Origin: Streptomyces rimosus
GTDB taxonomy: Bacteria; Actinomycetota; Actinomycetes; Streptomycetales; Streptomycetaceae
NCBI RefSeq assembly: GCF_008704655.1
Contig: NZ_CP023688.1
Location: 5,563,001 to 5,627,000 of the forward strand
Length of the DNA stretch: 64,000 nt
Direction: 5' to 3'
The notes under the pieces were generated by a model, which was not told where the DNA came from, did not search any database, and saw only the letters and a program-made list of their open reading frames with translations. Shown piece by piece: positions 16,713 to 27,146 of the stretch (position 1 is the stretch's first letter; every line of letters begins with the position of its first letter). The translations under genes and the position numbers were made by a program.

Positions 16713-17614
16713 CCGGTCGGTCCGCCGTTACGGTTCGTGTGCCTGCGAAGGTCAACGTTCAGCTGGCTGTGGGGGGTGCGCGGGCGGATGGGTTCCACGA
16801 CCTGGCCAATGTGTTCCTGGCCGTGGGGCTGTATGACGAGGTGACGGCGGCGCCTGCCGAGTCGCTCCGCGTCACCGCTGCCGGGCCGGATGTCGATCGG
16901 ATTCCCCTCGACCGTACGAACCTGGCTGCGCGGGCTGCGGAGCTGCTGGCGGCGCGGTACGGTCTCGCGCCTGATGTGCACCTGCATATCGCCAAGGACA
17001 TTCCTGTCGCGGGGGGCATGGCGGGGGGCAGTGCGGATGCGGCGGGGGCGCTGGTGGCGTGTGATGCGCTGTGGGGCACCGGTGCGTCGCGGGACGAGTT
17101 GCTGGCGATCTGTGCCGAGCTGGGTAGTGATGTGCCGTTCTCGCTGGTGGGTGGGGTGGCGCTGGGGCGTGGGCGCGGGGAGCTGCTGACGCCGCTGGAG
17201 GTTGGCGGGACGTTTCACTGGGTGTTCGCGGTGGCCGACGGGGGGTTGTCGACGCCGGCTGTGTACCGGGAGTTCGACCGGTTGAACGAGGGCGTGTCCG
17301 TTCCGGAGCCCGTGGCGTCGGGGGCGTTGGTGGAGGCGCTTGCGGCGGGGGACGCGGTGGCGTTGGCCGGTGCGGTGTCGAATGATCTTCAGGCTGCTGC
17401 GGTGTCGTTGCGGCCGTCGTTGGTCGACACGTTGGAGGCGGGGGGCGGTGCGGGGGCGTTGGCCGCGTTGGTGTCCGGGTCTGGGCCTACGACGGCGTTT
17501 CTCGCGAAGGATGCGGATGCGGCTGCGGGGGTGGCTGCGGCGTTGATGGCGTCCGGGACGTGTCGGGTTGCTCGGGTGGCTGCTGGGCCGGTTCCTGGGG
17601 CGACTGTCGTCTAG
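16709..17614 (+). CDS. ispE: 4-diphosphocytidyl-2-C-methyl-D-erythritol kinase IspE
   Basis: This GHMP-family kinase catalyses the ATP-dependent step of the MEP isoprenoid pathway. Motifs are [13 protein letters not shown] (PAK-x-N), the ATP-binding glycine-rich loop [15 protein letters not shown] and [10 protein letters not shown] near the C-terminus. GSDVPF carries the catalytic Asp. The 301-aa length fits. GTG 16709 overlaps the rsmA stop. The coding strand here ends codons mostly in G or T (GTG, GCG, GGG), unlike the C-ending codons of the genes before it, and the change starts near the end of rsmA. Confidence 0.95.
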   Translation: MTGRSAVTVRVPAKVNVQLAVGGARADGFHDLANVFLAVGLYDEVTAAPAESLRVTAAGPDVDRIPLDRTNLAARAAELLAARYGLAPDVHLHIAKDIPVAGGMAGGSADAAGALVACDALWGTGASRDELLAICAELGSDVPFSLVGGVALGRGRGELLTPLEVGGTFHWVFAVADGGLSTPAVYREFDRLNEGVSVPEPVASGALVEALAAGDAVALAGAVSNDLQAAAVSLRPSLVDTLEAGGGAGALAALVSGSGPTTAFLAKDADAAAGVAAALMASGTCRVARVAAGPVPGATVV

Positions 17615-17647
17615 GGTGCGCCTTGGCGCCTTCGGTTCGGTGGGTGG

Positions 17648-17758
17648 GGGCTCGGGGCCCCGCAGGGGTCTCTCCTCGTTGCCTGGAGCGGCCGAATAGT
17701 TTGGACGCAACCGGGGCTTCGGTCGCCTGCGGGGAGACCCCTACGTGTCCCCGAGCCC
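17648..17758. repeat. Large imperfect inverted repeat between ispE and the hydrolase gene
   Basis: Two 28-nt arms (17648-17675 and 17731-17758) match at 24 of 28 positions in inverted orientation, sharing GGGCTCGGGG and GGGGTCTC blocks. They enclose a 55-nt spacer with a smaller CCGGGGCTTCGG element. It lies between converging genes, so it could be a bidirectional terminator. The size and long spacer also fit a dispersed palindromic repeat or small non-autonomous element. No clear target duplication is visible. Confidence 0.7.
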
Positions 17759-17796
17759 GCGCCGTGGGCGGCTTTCCCGCCGCCGTGGCTGGGGTC

Positions 17797-18501
17797 TTAC
17801 AGACCTGTGGTTGTGGCGCTCTTCGCGAGGATCTGCACCGCCGTTTCCCCGGCCGCTACCGCCGCCTCGTCCTCGGTGGGGCGGCAGCGGTTTGTTGCTG
17901 GGTCGTACTCGGTCATGATCGTGCCGGCGTGGTCTGTGGGGCATTCCGTGTACGTGGTGGTGTGGCCGGCCTTGCGTAGTGCCTCGGCCATGGTGCGGGA
18001 GTGGGTCGTGGGGATCACCGTGTCGGTTGTGCCGTGCAGGAGGTGGATGGGGGCGGTGGGTGTCATGCCCTTCTCCAGGTCTGTCAGGGGTGGGGTGCCG
18101 GTGGTGCGGGCCGGGACGTCGTAGCGGCCGGAGAGGGCCAGTACGGCGGTCGGGGGGTGGCCTGCGGTGAGGTGGGGGTGGAGGGCTGTGCCTACTGCGG
18201 CGCCTGCGCCGGCGGACCAGCCTGCCAGGAGGAAGGTGCCGTTTGCTTCGTCCTGGGCGAAGGTGCGGGCGAAGGCCAGGGACTCCAGGAGGTGGGTGCG
18301 GCCGTTGTCCGCGGCGTCCGAGCGCCAGTCCGGTACGAGGACGGTCAGGCCGTGGTCCGCGGCCGTACGGGCCAGGGGGCGCAGGACGTCGCGTTCGTCG
18401 GGGCCGGTGCCGTGCCAGAGGAGGACGGTGGCGGTGGGCGGCCCGTCGGGGCGGTGGATGTCCAGGGATTTGCCGCTCGGGCCGTAGGTCCGTATGTCCA
18501 T
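17797..18501 (-). CDS. Alpha/beta-hydrolase (dienelactone-hydrolase-like)
   Basis: This 234-aa cytoplasmic alpha/beta-hydrolase has a nucleophile elbow GWSAG (about residue 93), an oxyanion-region HGTGPDE, a candidate acid in LLHGTTDTVIP and a catalytic His in PTDHAGTI. A hydrophobic LLWHG strand precedes the oxyanion turn. The substrate is unknown; members act on small esters, lactones or acyl derivatives. The start ATG has a TACCGT hexamer 6 nt upstream and no Shine-Dalgarno, so the mRNA may be leaderless. It is divergent from the ABC-F gene. Confidence 0.8.
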   Translation of the reverse strand: MDIRTYGPSGKSLDIHRPDGPPTATVLLWHGTGPDERDVLRPLARTAADHGLTVLVPDWRSDAADNGRTHLLESLAFARTFAQDEANGTFLLAGWSAGAGAAVGTALHPHLTAGHPPTAVLALSGRYDVPARTTGTPPLTDLEKGMTPTAPIHLLHGTTDTVIPTTHSRTMAEALRKAGHTTTYTECPTDHAGTIMTEYDPATNRCRPTEDEAAVAAGETAVQILAKSATTTGL

Positions 18502-18507
18502 GGGCGC

Positions 18508-18513
18508 ACGGTA
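18508..18513 (-). promoter_or_regulatory. Probable -10 element for the leaderless hydrolase gene
   Basis: TACCGT on the minus strand ends exactly 6 nt before the ATG at 18501. Confidence 0.4.
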
Positions 18514-18581
18514 TCTGTACGGGGGTGCGGCGGCTTGCCGACTAGGGTGGGGAGTCGACCGAATCGAAGTGCAGGAGCGTT

Positions 18582-20381
18582 ATGGCCGTCAACCTCGTCA
18601 ATCTGGAAGCCGTGGGCAAGGTGTACGGGACGCGTGCGCTGCTCGACGGTGTCTCCCTGGGTGTCAATGAGGGGGACCGGATCGGCGTCGTGGGGCGTAA
18701 CGGCGACGGCAAGACCACCTTGATCCGGATTCTCGCCAAGCTGGAGGGGCCCGACGACGGGCGGGTCACCCACAACAGCGGGCTGCGGCTGGGGGTGCTG
18801 ACCCAGCACGACTCGCTGGATCCGGCCGCGACGGTGCGCCATGAGGTGATCGGTGATCTCGCCGATCATGAGTGGCGGGGCAATGCCAAGATCCGGGATG
18901 TGCTGACGGGGCTCTTCGGCGGGCTGGACCTGCCGGGGCTCGGGCAGGGGCTGGACACCGTGATCGGGCCGCTGTCGGGTGGTGAGCGGCGGCGGATCGC
19001 GCTGGCGAAGCTGCTGATCGCCGAGCAGGACCTGATCGTGCTGGACGAGCCGACGAACCATCTGGATGTCGAAGGCATTTCGTGGCTCGCGGGGCATTTG
19101 CGGGCCCGGCGGTCCGCGCTGGTCTGTGTCACGCACGACCGGTGGTTCCTGGACCAGGTGTGCACGCGTATGTGGGACGTCCAGCGCGGTGATGTCCATG
19201 AATACGAGGGTGGATACAGCGATTACGTTTTCGCCCGTGCCGAGCGGGAGCGGATCGCTGCCAGTGAAGAGGCGAAGCGGCAGAATCTGATGCGGAAGGA
19301 GCTGGCCTGGCTGCGCCGGGGGGCTCCGGCGCGGACGAGTAAGCCGCGGTTCCGTATTGAAGCCGCCAATGAACTGATCGCCGATGTGCCGCCGCCCCGG
19401 GATACCGCCGAGCTGATGAAGTTCGCCAACTCGCGGCTGGGCAAGACGGTTTTCGACCTGGAGGACGTGACCGTACAGGCCGGGCCGAAGATGCTGCTGA
19501 AGCATCTGACGTGGCAGCTCGGGCCGGGGGACCGGATCGGGTTGGTGGGGGTGAACGGTGCGGGCAAGACGTCCTTGTTGCGGGCGCTGGCCGATGCCGC
19601 GCGTACGGGGGGCGAGGCGCAGCCCGCGGCGGGGCGGATTGTTGTCGGCAAGACCGTGAAGCTCGCTTATCTGTCGCAGGAAGTCGCGGAGCTCGACCCC
19701 ACCTGGCGGGTGCTGGAGGCCGTGCAGCGGGTGCGGGAGCGGGTGGATCTCGGCAAGGGCCGGGAGATGACCGCGGGGCAGCTGTGCGAGAAGTTCGGGT
19801 TCACCAAGGAGAAGCAGTGGACGCCGGTCGGTGATCTGTCGGGTGGTGAGCGGCGGCGGCTGCAGATTCTGCGGCTGCTGATGGACGAGCCGAATGTGCT
19901 GTTCCTGGACGAGCCGACGAATGATCTCGACATCGAGACGCTGACGCAGTTGGAGGACCTGCTCGACGGGTGGGCCGGAACGATGGTGGTTATCAGCCAC
20001 GACCGGTATTTCGTCGAGCGGACCACGGACCGGGTGTTCGCGTTGCTGGGCGATGCGACGCTGCGGATGCTGCCGCGCGGGCTGGACGAGTATCTGGAGC
20101 GGCGGCAGAAGGTGATCGAGGCCGCCGCGCCCGCGGCTCCGGCCGAGGCCGCGCCCAAGCAGAAGCCGGCCGCTGTGACGCGTGCCGCGCAGAAGGAGCT
20201 GCAGAAGATCGAGCGGCAGCTCGACCGGATCGGCGAGAAGGAGTCGAAGCTGCACGCGCAGATCGCGGAGCACGCCACGGACTTCGAGAAGGTCGCGGGG
20301 CTGGACGCGCAGTTGCGGGAGCTGGCGGGGGAGCGGGAGGAACTGGAGATGCGGTGGCTGGAACTGGCCGAGGACGCGTAG
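18582..20381 (+). CDS. ABC-F family ATPase (Uup-like)
   Basis: This soluble tandem ABC ATPase has no membrane domain; ABC-F proteins act on ribosomes. NBD1 has GRNGDGKTT, signature LSGGERRRIALAKLL and LVCVTHD. NBD2 has GVNGAGKTS and LSGGERRRLQILRLL, with LDEPTN Walker B in both. The linker between the NBDs contains ARAERERIAASEEAKRQNLM. The last roughly 100 residues, after a Pro/Ala-rich hinge, form a charged coiled coil (KELQKIERQLDRIGEKESKL) like the Uup C-terminal domain. At 599 aa it fits Uup/EttA-type housekeeping factors better than antibiotic-resistance members, but resistance cannot be excluded. A good GCAGGAG Shine-Dalgarno precedes the ATG. Codons are G-ending as in ispE. Confidence 0.9.
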   Translation: MAVNLVNLEAVGKVYGTRALLDGVSLGVNEGDRIGVVGRNGDGKTTLIRILAKLEGPDDGRVTHNSGLRLGVLTQHDSLDPAATVRHEVIGDLADHEWRGNAKIRDVLTGLFGGLDLPGLGQGLDTVIGPLSGGERRRIALAKLLIAEQDLIVLDEPTNHLDVEGISWLAGHLRARRSALVCVTHDRWFLDQVCTRMWDVQRGDVHEYEGGYSDYVFARAERERIAASEEAKRQNLMRKELAWLRRGAPARTSKPRFRIEAANELIADVPPPRDTAELMKFANSRLGKTVFDLEDVTVQAGPKMLLKHLTWQLGPGDRIGLVGVNGAGKTSLLRALADAARTGGEAQPAAGRIVVGKTVKLAYLSQEVAELDPTWRVLEAVQRVRERVDLGKGREMTAGQLCEKFGFTKEKQWTPVGDLSGGERRRLQILRLLMDEPNVLFLDEPTNDLDIETLTQLEDLLDGWAGTMVVISHDRYFVERTTDRVFALLGDATLRMLPRGLDEYLERRQKVIEAAAPAAPAEAAPKQKPAAVTRAAQKELQKIERQLDRIGEKESKLHAQIAEHATDFEKVAGLDAQLRELAGEREELEMRWLELAEDA

Positions 20382-20610
20382 CGTACGGCCCGTTCCGCCG
20401 GCCCGGTAAGGCCCGCTTCGGTGCTCTTCTTGTCACATACGGACAGGAAGGCGTGGGTAAGTGGGCCTGATTGGCCGGGATTTCAGCGTTGCGGCAGGCT
20501 TCTTCCCCTTAGGGGGAGCGCAACGTCGAACAAGCGTGTAGCTTCCGGGGACAAGGGGCCCGGCGAGGGCCGGGGGGCTGGGCTCGCCGGGGAATTGGGG
20601 GGTTGCTGCA

Positions 20611-21327
20611 ATGGGCGTGCGGCTGATGGTGGTCGACGATCACCGACTGCTCGCCGAGGCACTCGCCTCGGCCTTGAAACTGCGCGGGCACCGCGTGCTC
20701 GCGGCGGCCGCCCCGAGCGCCGGGGCGGCGGATCTGGTGGTGAGCCGCGCGCCCGAAGTGTGCCTGCTGGGCACCGCCACCCCGGCCGAGCCGGGCGCCT
20801 TCGACCCGGTCGTACGGATCAAGAAGGAGCGGCCGCAGGTCGCGGTGGTGGTGCTCGGGCCGGTGCCCAATCCGCGCGGTATCGCCGCCGCGTTCGCCGC
20901 TGGTGCTTCGGGATACGTACGGCACGACGAGCGGATCGAGGGCGTGGAACGCGCCATGATGAAGGCGCGGGCCGGCGAGGCGGCGATCGCGCCGCAGTTG
21001 CTCCAGCAAGCCTTCGAGGAACTGCTGCATCCGGCAGCGCAGCCTGACGACGAGGGTGCCCGGCTGTTGCAGATGCTCACTCCGCGCGAGGTGGAGGTGC
21101 TGGTGCGGGTCGCCGAGGGCGAGGACACCCGGCTGATCGCGGCGGGCATGGGCATCGCGCCGAGTACCGCCCGTACGCATGTGCAGCGGGTCCTGATGAA
21201 GCTCGGCGTCGGCTCGCGGCTGGAGGCGGCGGCGCTGGCGGCGCGTACGGGGCTGTTGGACCGGGCGGCGACGCGGGGCGCGGACGCGCGCGCGGCGGCG
21301 GGGGCCGAGGCCGCTCCGCCGCCGTGA
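20611..21327 (+). CDS. LuxR/NarL-type regulator with a degenerate receiver domain
   Basis: The 238-aa protein has a CheY-like receiver (residues 1-120) and a LuxR-type HTH (about 145-205: LTPREVEVLVRVAEGEDT, then STARTHVQRVLMKLGV). The acidic pair VVDDHR is present, but the phospho-acceptor position reads VCLLGTATP, with Gly54 where Asp is expected, and the conserved Lys is replaced near GYVRHD. It probably works without aspartyl phosphorylation. The 3' end is an Ala-rich tail. It has no adjacent histidine kinase. The 229-bp upstream region contains the near-palindrome CCCCTTAGGGGG but no assigned operator. Confidence 0.88.
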   Translation: MGVRLMVVDDHRLLAEALASALKLRGHRVLAAAAPSAGAADLVVSRAPEVCLLGTATPAEPGAFDPVVRIKKERPQVAVVVLGPVPNPRGIAAAFAAGASGYVRHDERIEGVERAMMKARAGEAAIAPQLLQQAFEELLHPAAQPDDEGARLLQMLTPREVEVLVRVAEGEDTRLIAAGMGIAPSTARTHVQRVLMKLGVGSRLEAAALAARTGLLDRAATRGADARAAAGAEAAPPP

Positions 21328-21337
21328 CGGGCGCCGC

Positions 21338-21634
21338 TCAGTCGGTGTCCTCCTGGAGGGCCGCGATCTCCTCGGCGGTCGGCGGGACGACCGGGCGCAG
21401 CTTGATCCAGGCCAGGAAGAACAGGCCGAGCAGCAGCATGCCCACGCCCGTCCAGAGGTTGATGTTGATGTCCTGGGCCTTCTTCAGGTCCGCGTCGGAG
21501 GCGGTGAACCCGGCGATCATCACGATGACGCCGTAGAGGGTGAACAGACCGCCGATGATGAGCCGGATGTCGAAGAGCCGGGCGGCCGTGGCCGACTTGC
21601 GCTCCAGTTCGACCTCGTGCTGGTAGTCACTCAT
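21338..21634 (-). CDS. Small two-helix membrane protein co-transcribed with the SSS symporter
   Basis: This 98-aa protein has a charged N-terminus (MSDYQHEVELERKSATAARL) and two TM helices (about 23-44 and 59-78) followed by an acidic tail. It starts 28 nt after the symporter stop on the same strand, so it is probably translated from the same mRNA. Small two-TM proteins commonly accompany sodium:solute symporters and are thought to assist them. I do not assign a named family. Its end is 10 bp from the end of the convergent LuxR gene. Confidence 0.8.
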   Translation of the reverse strand: MSDYQHEVELERKSATAARLFDIRLIIGGLFTLYGVIVMIAGFTASDADLKKAQDININLWTGVGMLLLGLFFLAWIKLRPVVPPTAEEIAALQEDTD

Positions 21635-21662
21635 GGTGCTGGTTCCTTCGGCAGGGGTGCGG

Positions 21663-23333
21663 TCAGAAGGAGTACGGGACGTAGCAGAGCGCGGCCAGGA
21701 TGATCGCGCCCCAGCCGAGCAGGGCCGGCTTGCGGTACCACGCGTCGTCGCCCTTGGCGGGCGGCTCCTCCAGGCCGGGGGACCGGGTGCCGTAGACCAG
21801 GCCGGCCAGTTCCGCCTCCGGCTTGGGCTCGGTGAACAGGGTGACGGCGACCATCACCACGGCGCCGACGACGAAGGCGACGATCGCGGAGACGAAGTTG
21901 GCGCCCTGGTCGGTGGGGATGGCGATGATGCCCTGCTTGTAGATCCAGAAGTAGTTGACCATCGCCGCCGTGGTGCCCGCGACCAGGCCCCAGACGCCGG
22001 ACTTCATGGACGCCCGCTTCCAGAACATGCCGATGATGAACACCACGAACATCGGCACGTTGAAGAACGAGAACAGCGTCTGGAGGTAGCCCATGATGTT
22101 GTTGAAGGTGGCGGCCAGGAAGGCCGTGCCGATGCTGCACAGCACCCCGACGGCGGTGACCATACGGCCGAACCGCAGGTAGTAGCGGTCCTCGCGGCCG
22201 GGCCTGACGTACTTCGCCCAGATGTCGGAGGTGAAGACCGTGTTGAACGACGAGACGTTGGCCGCCATGCCCGCCATGAAGGCGGCCAGCAGGCCGGTGA
22301 CCGCGATGCCGAGGACGCCGTTGGGCAGCAGGTCGCGCATCAGCAGCGGAATGGCGTCGTTGTAGGTCAGGCCGGAGCCGTCGTGGCCGATCTGCGGCAC
22401 GACGACCGCGGCGACCAGGCCGGGGATCATCACCAGGAAGGCGATGAACATCTTCGGGTAGGCGGCGATCAGCGGGGTGCGCTGGGCCGCGGAGAGGTTC
22501 TTCGCGGACAGCGCGCGCTGCACCTCGGCGAAGTTGGTGGTCCAGTAGCCGAAGGAGAGCACGAAGCCCAGGCCCAGGATGATCGTCAGCCAGTTGGCGC
22601 CGAGCGCGTTGGGCTCACCGATGCCGGTGTTGTCCCACGCGGTCAGGAAGCTGTGCCCGTGGCTCTTCTCCAGCGAAGCGCTCAGCCCGTCCCAGCCGCC
22701 GACCCGCTTGAGGCCGATGACGCAGATCGGGATGAGCGCGGCCAGGATCACGAAGAACTGCAGCACCTCGTTGTAGATCGCCGAGGACAGGCCGCCGACG
22801 GTGATGTACGCGAGGACGAACAGCCCGGCGACGACGATGGCCACCCACTGCGGCCAGCCCAGCAGCGCCTCGACGACGATCGACAGCGCGTAGAGGTTGA
22901 CGCCCGCGATCAGGATGGCGGCGAAGGCGAACAGCACCGAGCTGAGCAGGTGCGCCGACTTGTCGAAGCGCTGGAGCAGGAACTCCGGTACGGAGCGCAC
23001 CCGCGAGCCGTAGTAGAAGGGCATCATCACCAGGCCGAGGAACACCATGGCGGGGATGGCGCCGATCCAGTACCAGTGCACGACGGCGACGCCGTACTGC
23101 GCGCCGGTGGCGGCCATGCCGAGGATCTCGGTCGCGCCGAGGTTGGCGGCGACGAAGGCGAGGCCGGTGACCCAGGCGGGCAGCGACCGCCCGGACAGGA
23201 AGAAGTCCAGGCTGGTCTTCACGCTGCGCCGGGCGGCGAAGCCGATGCCGAGGACGACGACGAAGTAGATGGCCAGAATCGCGTAATCGAGCCCGTTGGT
23301 GGGCAGCCGTAGCCCTGCGGCCAAGGTGATCAT
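21663..23333 (-). CDS. Sodium:solute symporter (SSS/SGLT family)
   Basis: This Na+-coupled secondary importer has about 14 TM helices (557 aa including the N-terminal helix). SSS features are [20 protein letters not shown] near the start, [19 protein letters not shown], the conserved helix [17 protein letters not shown] and [20 protein letters not shown] start at ATG 23333 (MITLAAGL), which has AGAAGTGAG upstream; the 78-codon extension is non-homologous. Its divergent arrangement with galTEK suggests it imports galactose or a related sugar, an inference from context. Confidence 0.9.
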   Translation of the reverse strand: MITLAAGLRLPTNGLDYAILAIYFVVVLGIGFAARRSVKTSLDFFLSGRSLPAWVTGLAFVAANLGATEILGMAATGAQYGVAVVHWYWIGAIPAMVFLGLVMMPFYYGSRVRSVPEFLLQRFDKSAHLLSSVLFAFAAILIAGVNLYALSIVVEALLGWPQWVAIVVAGLFVLAYITVGGLSSAIYNEVLQFFVILAALIPICVIGLKRVGGWDGLSASLEKSHGHSFLTAWDNTGIGEPNALGANWLTIILGLGFVLSFGYWTTNFAEVQRALSAKNLSAAQRTPLIAAYPKMFIAFLVMIPGLVAAVVVPQIGHDGSGLTYNDAIPLLMRDLLPNGVLGIAVTGLLAAFMAGMAANVSSFNTVFTSDIWAKYVRPGREDRYYLRFGRMVTAVGVLCSIGTAFLAATFNNIMGYLQTLFSFFNVPMFVVFIIGMFWKRASMKSGVWGLVAGTTAAMVNYFWIYKQGIIAIPTDQGANFVSAIVAFVVGAVVMVAVTLFTEPKPEAELAGLVYGTRSPGLEEPPAKGDDAWYRKPALLGWGAIILAALCYVPYSF

Positions 23334-23578
23334 GGGGGCACTCACTTCTCTGTGCGTGATGAACGCACAGGAACCTACGCGCGGTCGTTCAGAAACTGAA
23401 GACTTTTGTTCGTTCCCGTGGTGGGATCGTGATGGGGGCGCGCGCTTTGTGGCGGAATCTCCGGGTGGAGATCCGGCCGCGGTGCGGCGCTGTCCGGCGT
23501 TGACGGGCTTGTTTAGTTGTGCTTCATTGTGTGTGTTTGTGTTTGGTGGGTGTGGCAGTGTTGCCAAGGAGTGCTCCA
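23334..23578. promoter_or_regulatory. Divergent control region of the SSS symporter and the galTEK operon
   Basis: This 245-bp intergenic region is clearly richer in T/A and TG steps than its surroundings, especially 23500-23565, which has repeated TTGTG/GTGTTTG motifs and a TTGACG at 23500-23505. In Streptomyces lividans the galactose-inducible promoter galP1 lies directly upstream of galT, and this segment is the positional counterpart. No exact -10 or operator is assigned. The GalT Shine-Dalgarno AAGGAG lies at its right end. Confidence 0.55.
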
Positions 23579-24622
23579 GTGAAGAAGACGATGACCCGGC
23601 TCGCCGACGGCCGGGAGCTCATCTACTACGACCTGCGCGACGACGTGGTACGCGACGACGCCGACCACCGGCCGCTCGACCCGGTCTCCACCGCCTCCGA
23701 GATCCGCCACGACCGCCTGCTCGGCGACTCCGTCGCCATCGCCTCGCACCGCCAGGGCCGTACCTACCTCCCGCCCGCCGACGCCTGCCCGCTGTGCCCC
23801 TCCCGCGACGGCCGCGCCACCGAGATCCCCGCCGCCGACTACGACGTCGCCGTCTTCGAGAACCGCTTCCCCTCCCTGGCCGGCGACACCGGCCGCTGCG
23901 AGGTCGTCTGCTTCACGTCCGACCACGACGCGTCCTTCGCCGACCTCACCGCGGAACAGGCCGCGCTCGTCCTGGAGGCGTGGACCGACCGCACCGCCGA
24001 ACTCTCCCAGCACCCCGCCGTCCAGCAGGTCTTCTGCTTCGAGAACCGCGGCGCGGAGATCGGCGTGACCCTCGGCCACCCGCACGGCCAGATCTACGCC
24101 TACCCCTTCGTCACCCCGCGCACCGAGCGCATGCTGGCCTCGCTGGCCGCCCACCGCGAGAAGACCGGCGGCAACCTCTTCGACGACGTGCTCGCCGACG
24201 AACGCGCCGACGGCCGCCGCATCGTGCTGGACGCCGAGCACTGGACCGCCTTCGTCCCGTACGCCGCCCACTGGCCGTACGAGGTCCACCTCTACCCCAA
24301 GCGCCGGGTCCCCGACCTGCTCGCGCTCGGCGAGGCGGCGCGCACAGAGTTCCCACAGGTCTATCTGGAAGTCTTGCGGCGGTTCGACCGGATCTTCGGC
24401 CCCGACGAGCCACCGACCCCCTACATCTCCGCCTGGCACCAGGCGCCGCTGCACGCCGCGGACCGTGGCGAGTTCGCGCTCCATCTGGAGCTTTTCACCG
24501 TCCGCCGGACTTCCGGCAAGCTGAAGTTCCTCGCGGGTTCCGAATCCGGCATGAACGTGTTCATCAACGACGTGCCGCCGGAGGCTGCGGCCGAGCGACT
24601 GCGAGAGGTAGCGAGCGAGTGA
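23579..24622 (+). CDS. galT: Galactose-1-phosphate uridylyltransferase
   Basis: This enzyme exchanges UMP between UDP-glucose and galactose-1-phosphate (Leloir pathway, cytoplasm). The active-site HIT-like motif is [12 protein letters not shown], with the covalent His in H-P-H. Zinc/iron ligands are in CPLCPSRDG and the C-terminal half, and FENRFPSL and [10 protein letters not shown] are family motifs. The GTG at 23579 is chosen because CAAGGAG lies 8 nt upstream; the in-frame ATG at 23519 would translate the promoter tract. The 347-aa length is normal. Its stop overlaps galE by 4 nt. Codons are strongly C-ending. Confidence 0.95.
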   Translation: MKKTMTRLADGRELIYYDLRDDVVRDDADHRPLDPVSTASEIRHDRLLGDSVAIASHRQGRTYLPPADACPLCPSRDGRATEIPAADYDVAVFENRFPSLAGDTGRCEVVCFTSDHDASFADLTAEQAALVLEAWTDRTAELSQHPAVQQVFCFENRGAEIGVTLGHPHGQIYAYPFVTPRTERMLASLAAHREKTGGNLFDDVLADERADGRRIVLDAEHWTAFVPYAAHWPYEVHLYPKRRVPDLLALGEAARTEFPQVYLEVLRRFDRIFGPDEPPTPYISAWHQAPLHAADRGEFALHLELFTVRRTSGKLKFLAGSESGMNVFINDVPPEAAAERLREVASE

Positions 24623-25590
24623 GCAACAAGTACCTGGTCACCGGCGGAGCGGGATACGTGGGCAGCGTTGTGGCGGCGCACCTGGTCGAGGCCGGGCACA
24701 CCGTCACGGTCCTCGACGATCTGTCCACCGGACACCGCGAAGGCGTCCCGGCGGGTGCCGGCTTCATCGAGGGCCGCGTCCAGGACGCCGCCCGCCACCT
24801 GGACGCCTCCTACGACGCGGTGCTGCACTTCGCCGCCTTCTCGCAGGTCGGCGAGTCCGTGACGGACCCCGAGAAGTACTGGCGCAACAACGTCGGCGGC
24901 ACCATGGACCTGCTCGCCGCGATGCGCGGCGCGGGCGTGCGCACCCTGGTCTTCTCCTCCACCGCCGCCACCTACGGCGAACCCGAGCGCACCCCCATCA
25001 CCGAGTCCGCGCCCACCGCGCCCACCAGCCCGTACGGCGCAACCAAGCTCGCCGTCGACCACATGATCGCGGGCGAGTGCGCGGCGCACGGCCTGGCCGC
25101 CGTCTCGCTGCGCTACTTCAACGTCGCGGGCGCCTACGGCGCGTACGGCGAACGCCACGACCCCGAGTCGCACCTGATCCCGCTCGTCCTCCAGGTAGCC
25201 CAGGGCAAGCGCGCGGCCATCTCCGTCTACGGCGACGACTACCCGACGCCCGACGGCACCTGCGTACGCGACTACATCCACGTCGCCGATCTGGCGGAAG
25301 CGCATCTGCTCGCCCTCGATGCCGCGGCTCCTGGCGAACACCTCATCTGCAACCTCGGCAACGGCAACGGCTTCTCCGTACGCGAGGTCGTCGAGACCGT
25401 CCGCAAGGTCACCGGACACCCCGTACCCGAGATCACCGCGGGCCGCCGCGGCGGCGACCCCGCCGTCCTGGTCGCCTCCGCACGGACCGCCATCGACCGG
25501 CTCGGCTGGCGCCCCAGCCGTACGGACCTGGCCGACATCGTCGCGGACGCCTGGGAGTTCGCCCGCAGCAGGGAGACCGGCACGCCATGA
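24619..25590 (+). CDS. galE: UDP-glucose 4-epimerase
   Basis: This extended-SDR enzyme interconverts UDP-galactose and UDP-glucose using bound NAD+. Motifs are TGGAGYVGS (G-x-x-G-x-x-G), [26 protein letters not shown], catalytic SPYGATKLA (Y-x-x-x-K), LRYFNVAGA and [11 protein letters not shown]. The 323-aa length is typical. The GTG at 24619 overlaps the galT stop (GTGA). Streptomyces gal operons have a second, constitutive promoter before galE within galT (established for S. lividans); I cannot locate it here by eye. Confidence 0.96.
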   Translation: MSNKYLVTGGAGYVGSVVAAHLVEAGHTVTVLDDLSTGHREGVPAGAGFIEGRVQDAARHLDASYDAVLHFAAFSQVGESVTDPEKYWRNNVGGTMDLLAAMRGAGVRTLVFSSTAATYGEPERTPITESAPTAPTSPYGATKLAVDHMIAGECAAHGLAAVSLRYFNVAGAYGAYGERHDPESHLIPLVLQVAQGKRAAISVYGDDYPTPDGTCVRDYIHVADLAEAHLLALDAAAPGEHLICNLGNGNGFSVREVVETVRKVTGHPVPEITAGRRGGDPAVLVASARTAIDRLGWRPSRTDLADIVADAWEFARSRETGTP

Positions 25591-26819
25591 CGGACACCGA
25601 CCACCTGACGGCGGACGACGCGGCGCGGGCCCGGCACACCGCCGACCGCTTCCGCGAGGTCTACGGCGCCGCCCCCGCCGGTGTGTGGGCGGCGCCCGGC
25701 CGCGTCAACCTCATCGGCGAACACACCGACTACAACGACGGCTTCGTGATGCCGCTGGCCCTGCCGCACACCACCCTCGCCGCCGCCGCGCCCCGTACCG
25801 ACGGCGTACTGCGGGTGCACTCCGGCGACGGCAGCGGCGGCGGCCAGACCGTCGAACTGCGCCTGGACGCCCTGCGCCCGGCCGCTGACGGCGGCTGGGC
25901 GGGCTATCCGGCGGGCGTCGCCTGGGCCCTGCGGGACGCCGGGCTGCCCGTCGGCGGCGCGGACCTGCACTACGAGAGCACCGTCCCGGTCGGCGCCGGC
26001 CTGTCCTCGTCGGCCGCCCTGGAAGTCGCCACCGCGCTCGCCCTCGACGACCTGTACGGCCTCGGGCTCACCCGGCAGCGCCTGGCGCAGCTCGCCCAGC
26101 GCGCGGAGAACGCCTTCGTGGGCGTGCCCTGCGGCATCATGGACCAGACCGCGGCGGCCTGTTGCACGGACGGCCACGCGCTGTTCCTGGACACCCGCGA
26201 CCTTGCCCAGCGGCAGGTTCCGTTCGATTTGGCGGGGGAGGGGCTGCGGCTCCTGGTGGTCGACACCCGGGTGAAACACGAGCTGGGGGACGGCGCGTAC
26301 GCACAACGGCGCGCCATGTGCGAGCGCGGTGCGCGGGCGCTCGGCGTACACGCGCTGCGCGATGTGCCGTACGCGCATCTGCCCGAGGCACTGGACAAGT
26401 TGGCCGCGACGGACGAGGAGCCGGGCGGCGGGAAGGGCGACGGCGGCCCCGGCACGGCGGCGGTGGTCCGGCACGTGGTGACCGAGAACCGGCGCGTCGA
26501 AGAGGTCATCGCCCGTCTGGACGCCGGCGAGGCCCGCGCCATCGGCCCGCTGCTGACCGCCGGACACGCCTCGCTGCGCGACGACTTCCGGGTCTCCTGC
26601 GCCGAACTGGACCTGGCCGTCGAGGCGGCCGGGGCGGCGGGCGCGCTCGGGGCCCGGATGACCGGCGGCGGATTCGGCGGCTCGGCCATCGTCCTCGTGG
26701 AGGAGACGGACGCGGACGCCGTCGCCGTACGGATCACGGAGGCGTTCGCCGCGGCCGGCCACACGGCGCCGCGGATCTTCCCGGCCGTGCCGAGCGCGGG
26801 GGCGCGGCGGCTGGTGTGA
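25587..26819 (+). CDS. galK: Galactokinase
   Basis: This GHMP-family kinase phosphorylates galactose at C1, the entry step of the pathway. The N-terminal signature [14 protein letters not shown], the ATP loop [15 protein letters not shown] and the C-terminal [12 protein letters not shown] are all present. [11 protein letters not shown] carries the catalytic Asp. The 410-aa length is slightly above E. coli GalK because of a Gly-rich insert near [14 protein letters not shown]. The ATG overlaps the galE stop (ATGA), so galT-galE-galK are translationally coupled. Confidence 0.96.
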   Translation: MTDTDHLTADDAARARHTADRFREVYGAAPAGVWAAPGRVNLIGEHTDYNDGFVMPLALPHTTLAAAAPRTDGVLRVHSGDGSGGGQTVELRLDALRPAADGGWAGYPAGVAWALRDAGLPVGGADLHYESTVPVGAGLSSSAALEVATALALDDLYGLGLTRQRLAQLAQRAENAFVGVPCGIMDQTAAACCTDGHALFLDTRDLAQRQVPFDLAGEGLRLLVVDTRVKHELGDGAYAQRRAMCERGARALGVHALRDVPYAHLPEALDKLAATDEEPGGGKGDGGPGTAAVVRHVVTENRRVEEVIARLDAGEARAIGPLLTAGHASLRDDFRVSCAELDLAVEAAGAAGALGARMTGGGFGGSAIVLVEETDADAVAVRITEAFAAAGHTAPRIFPAVPSAGARRLV

Positions 26820-27146
26820 GGCACGGGGGCGGGACCGGGGCCACGGCCCGCCCACGGCCGATCGAATTGAGACGAACCTTGTCGACTTCCGCCCCTCGAC
26901 GGCCGCTGGGCCCCACCCTGAACACTTGGGCCGGGCAGTTTTGCCAATAGCCTTCCGTTGCCGCACCCCGTCCGTAATCTGAGTCCCAGCACCGGTGGGG
27001 GCCGGTGCTGATCAGGGGGCGAGACAGTCGGGTACGACGCCCGGGGGTGGGGTGGTCATGCGGCACGGCGGCGGCCGTGCGGCTGCGTCGGCCTTGGTCC
27101 CGGGCGTCGTGCCCACTTGGTCCGTTCCCCGAGACAGGGGGTCTCA
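26820..27146 (+). other. Intergenic region between galK and the second LuxR gene, with a strong hairpin
   Basis: This 327-bp region holds no plausible gene. A perfect 9-bp stem (26987-26995 with 27002-27010, 6-nt G-rich loop) lies in it. The stretch 26860-26980 is locally less G-rich and may hold the promoter of the LuxR gene. The hairpin is then either the galK terminator or part of the luxR leader. ACAGGGGG before the GTG at 27147 may serve as its ribosome-binding site. Confidence 0.5.

Noticed and set aside
17648..17758. Insertion sequence remnant
   Set aside because: There is no transposase fragment or target-site duplication; kept only as an inverted repeat.
23519..23578. N-terminal extension of GalT from the ATG at 23519
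   Set aside because: It would translate the T/G-rich promoter tract, and the AAGGAG site points to the GTG at 23579.
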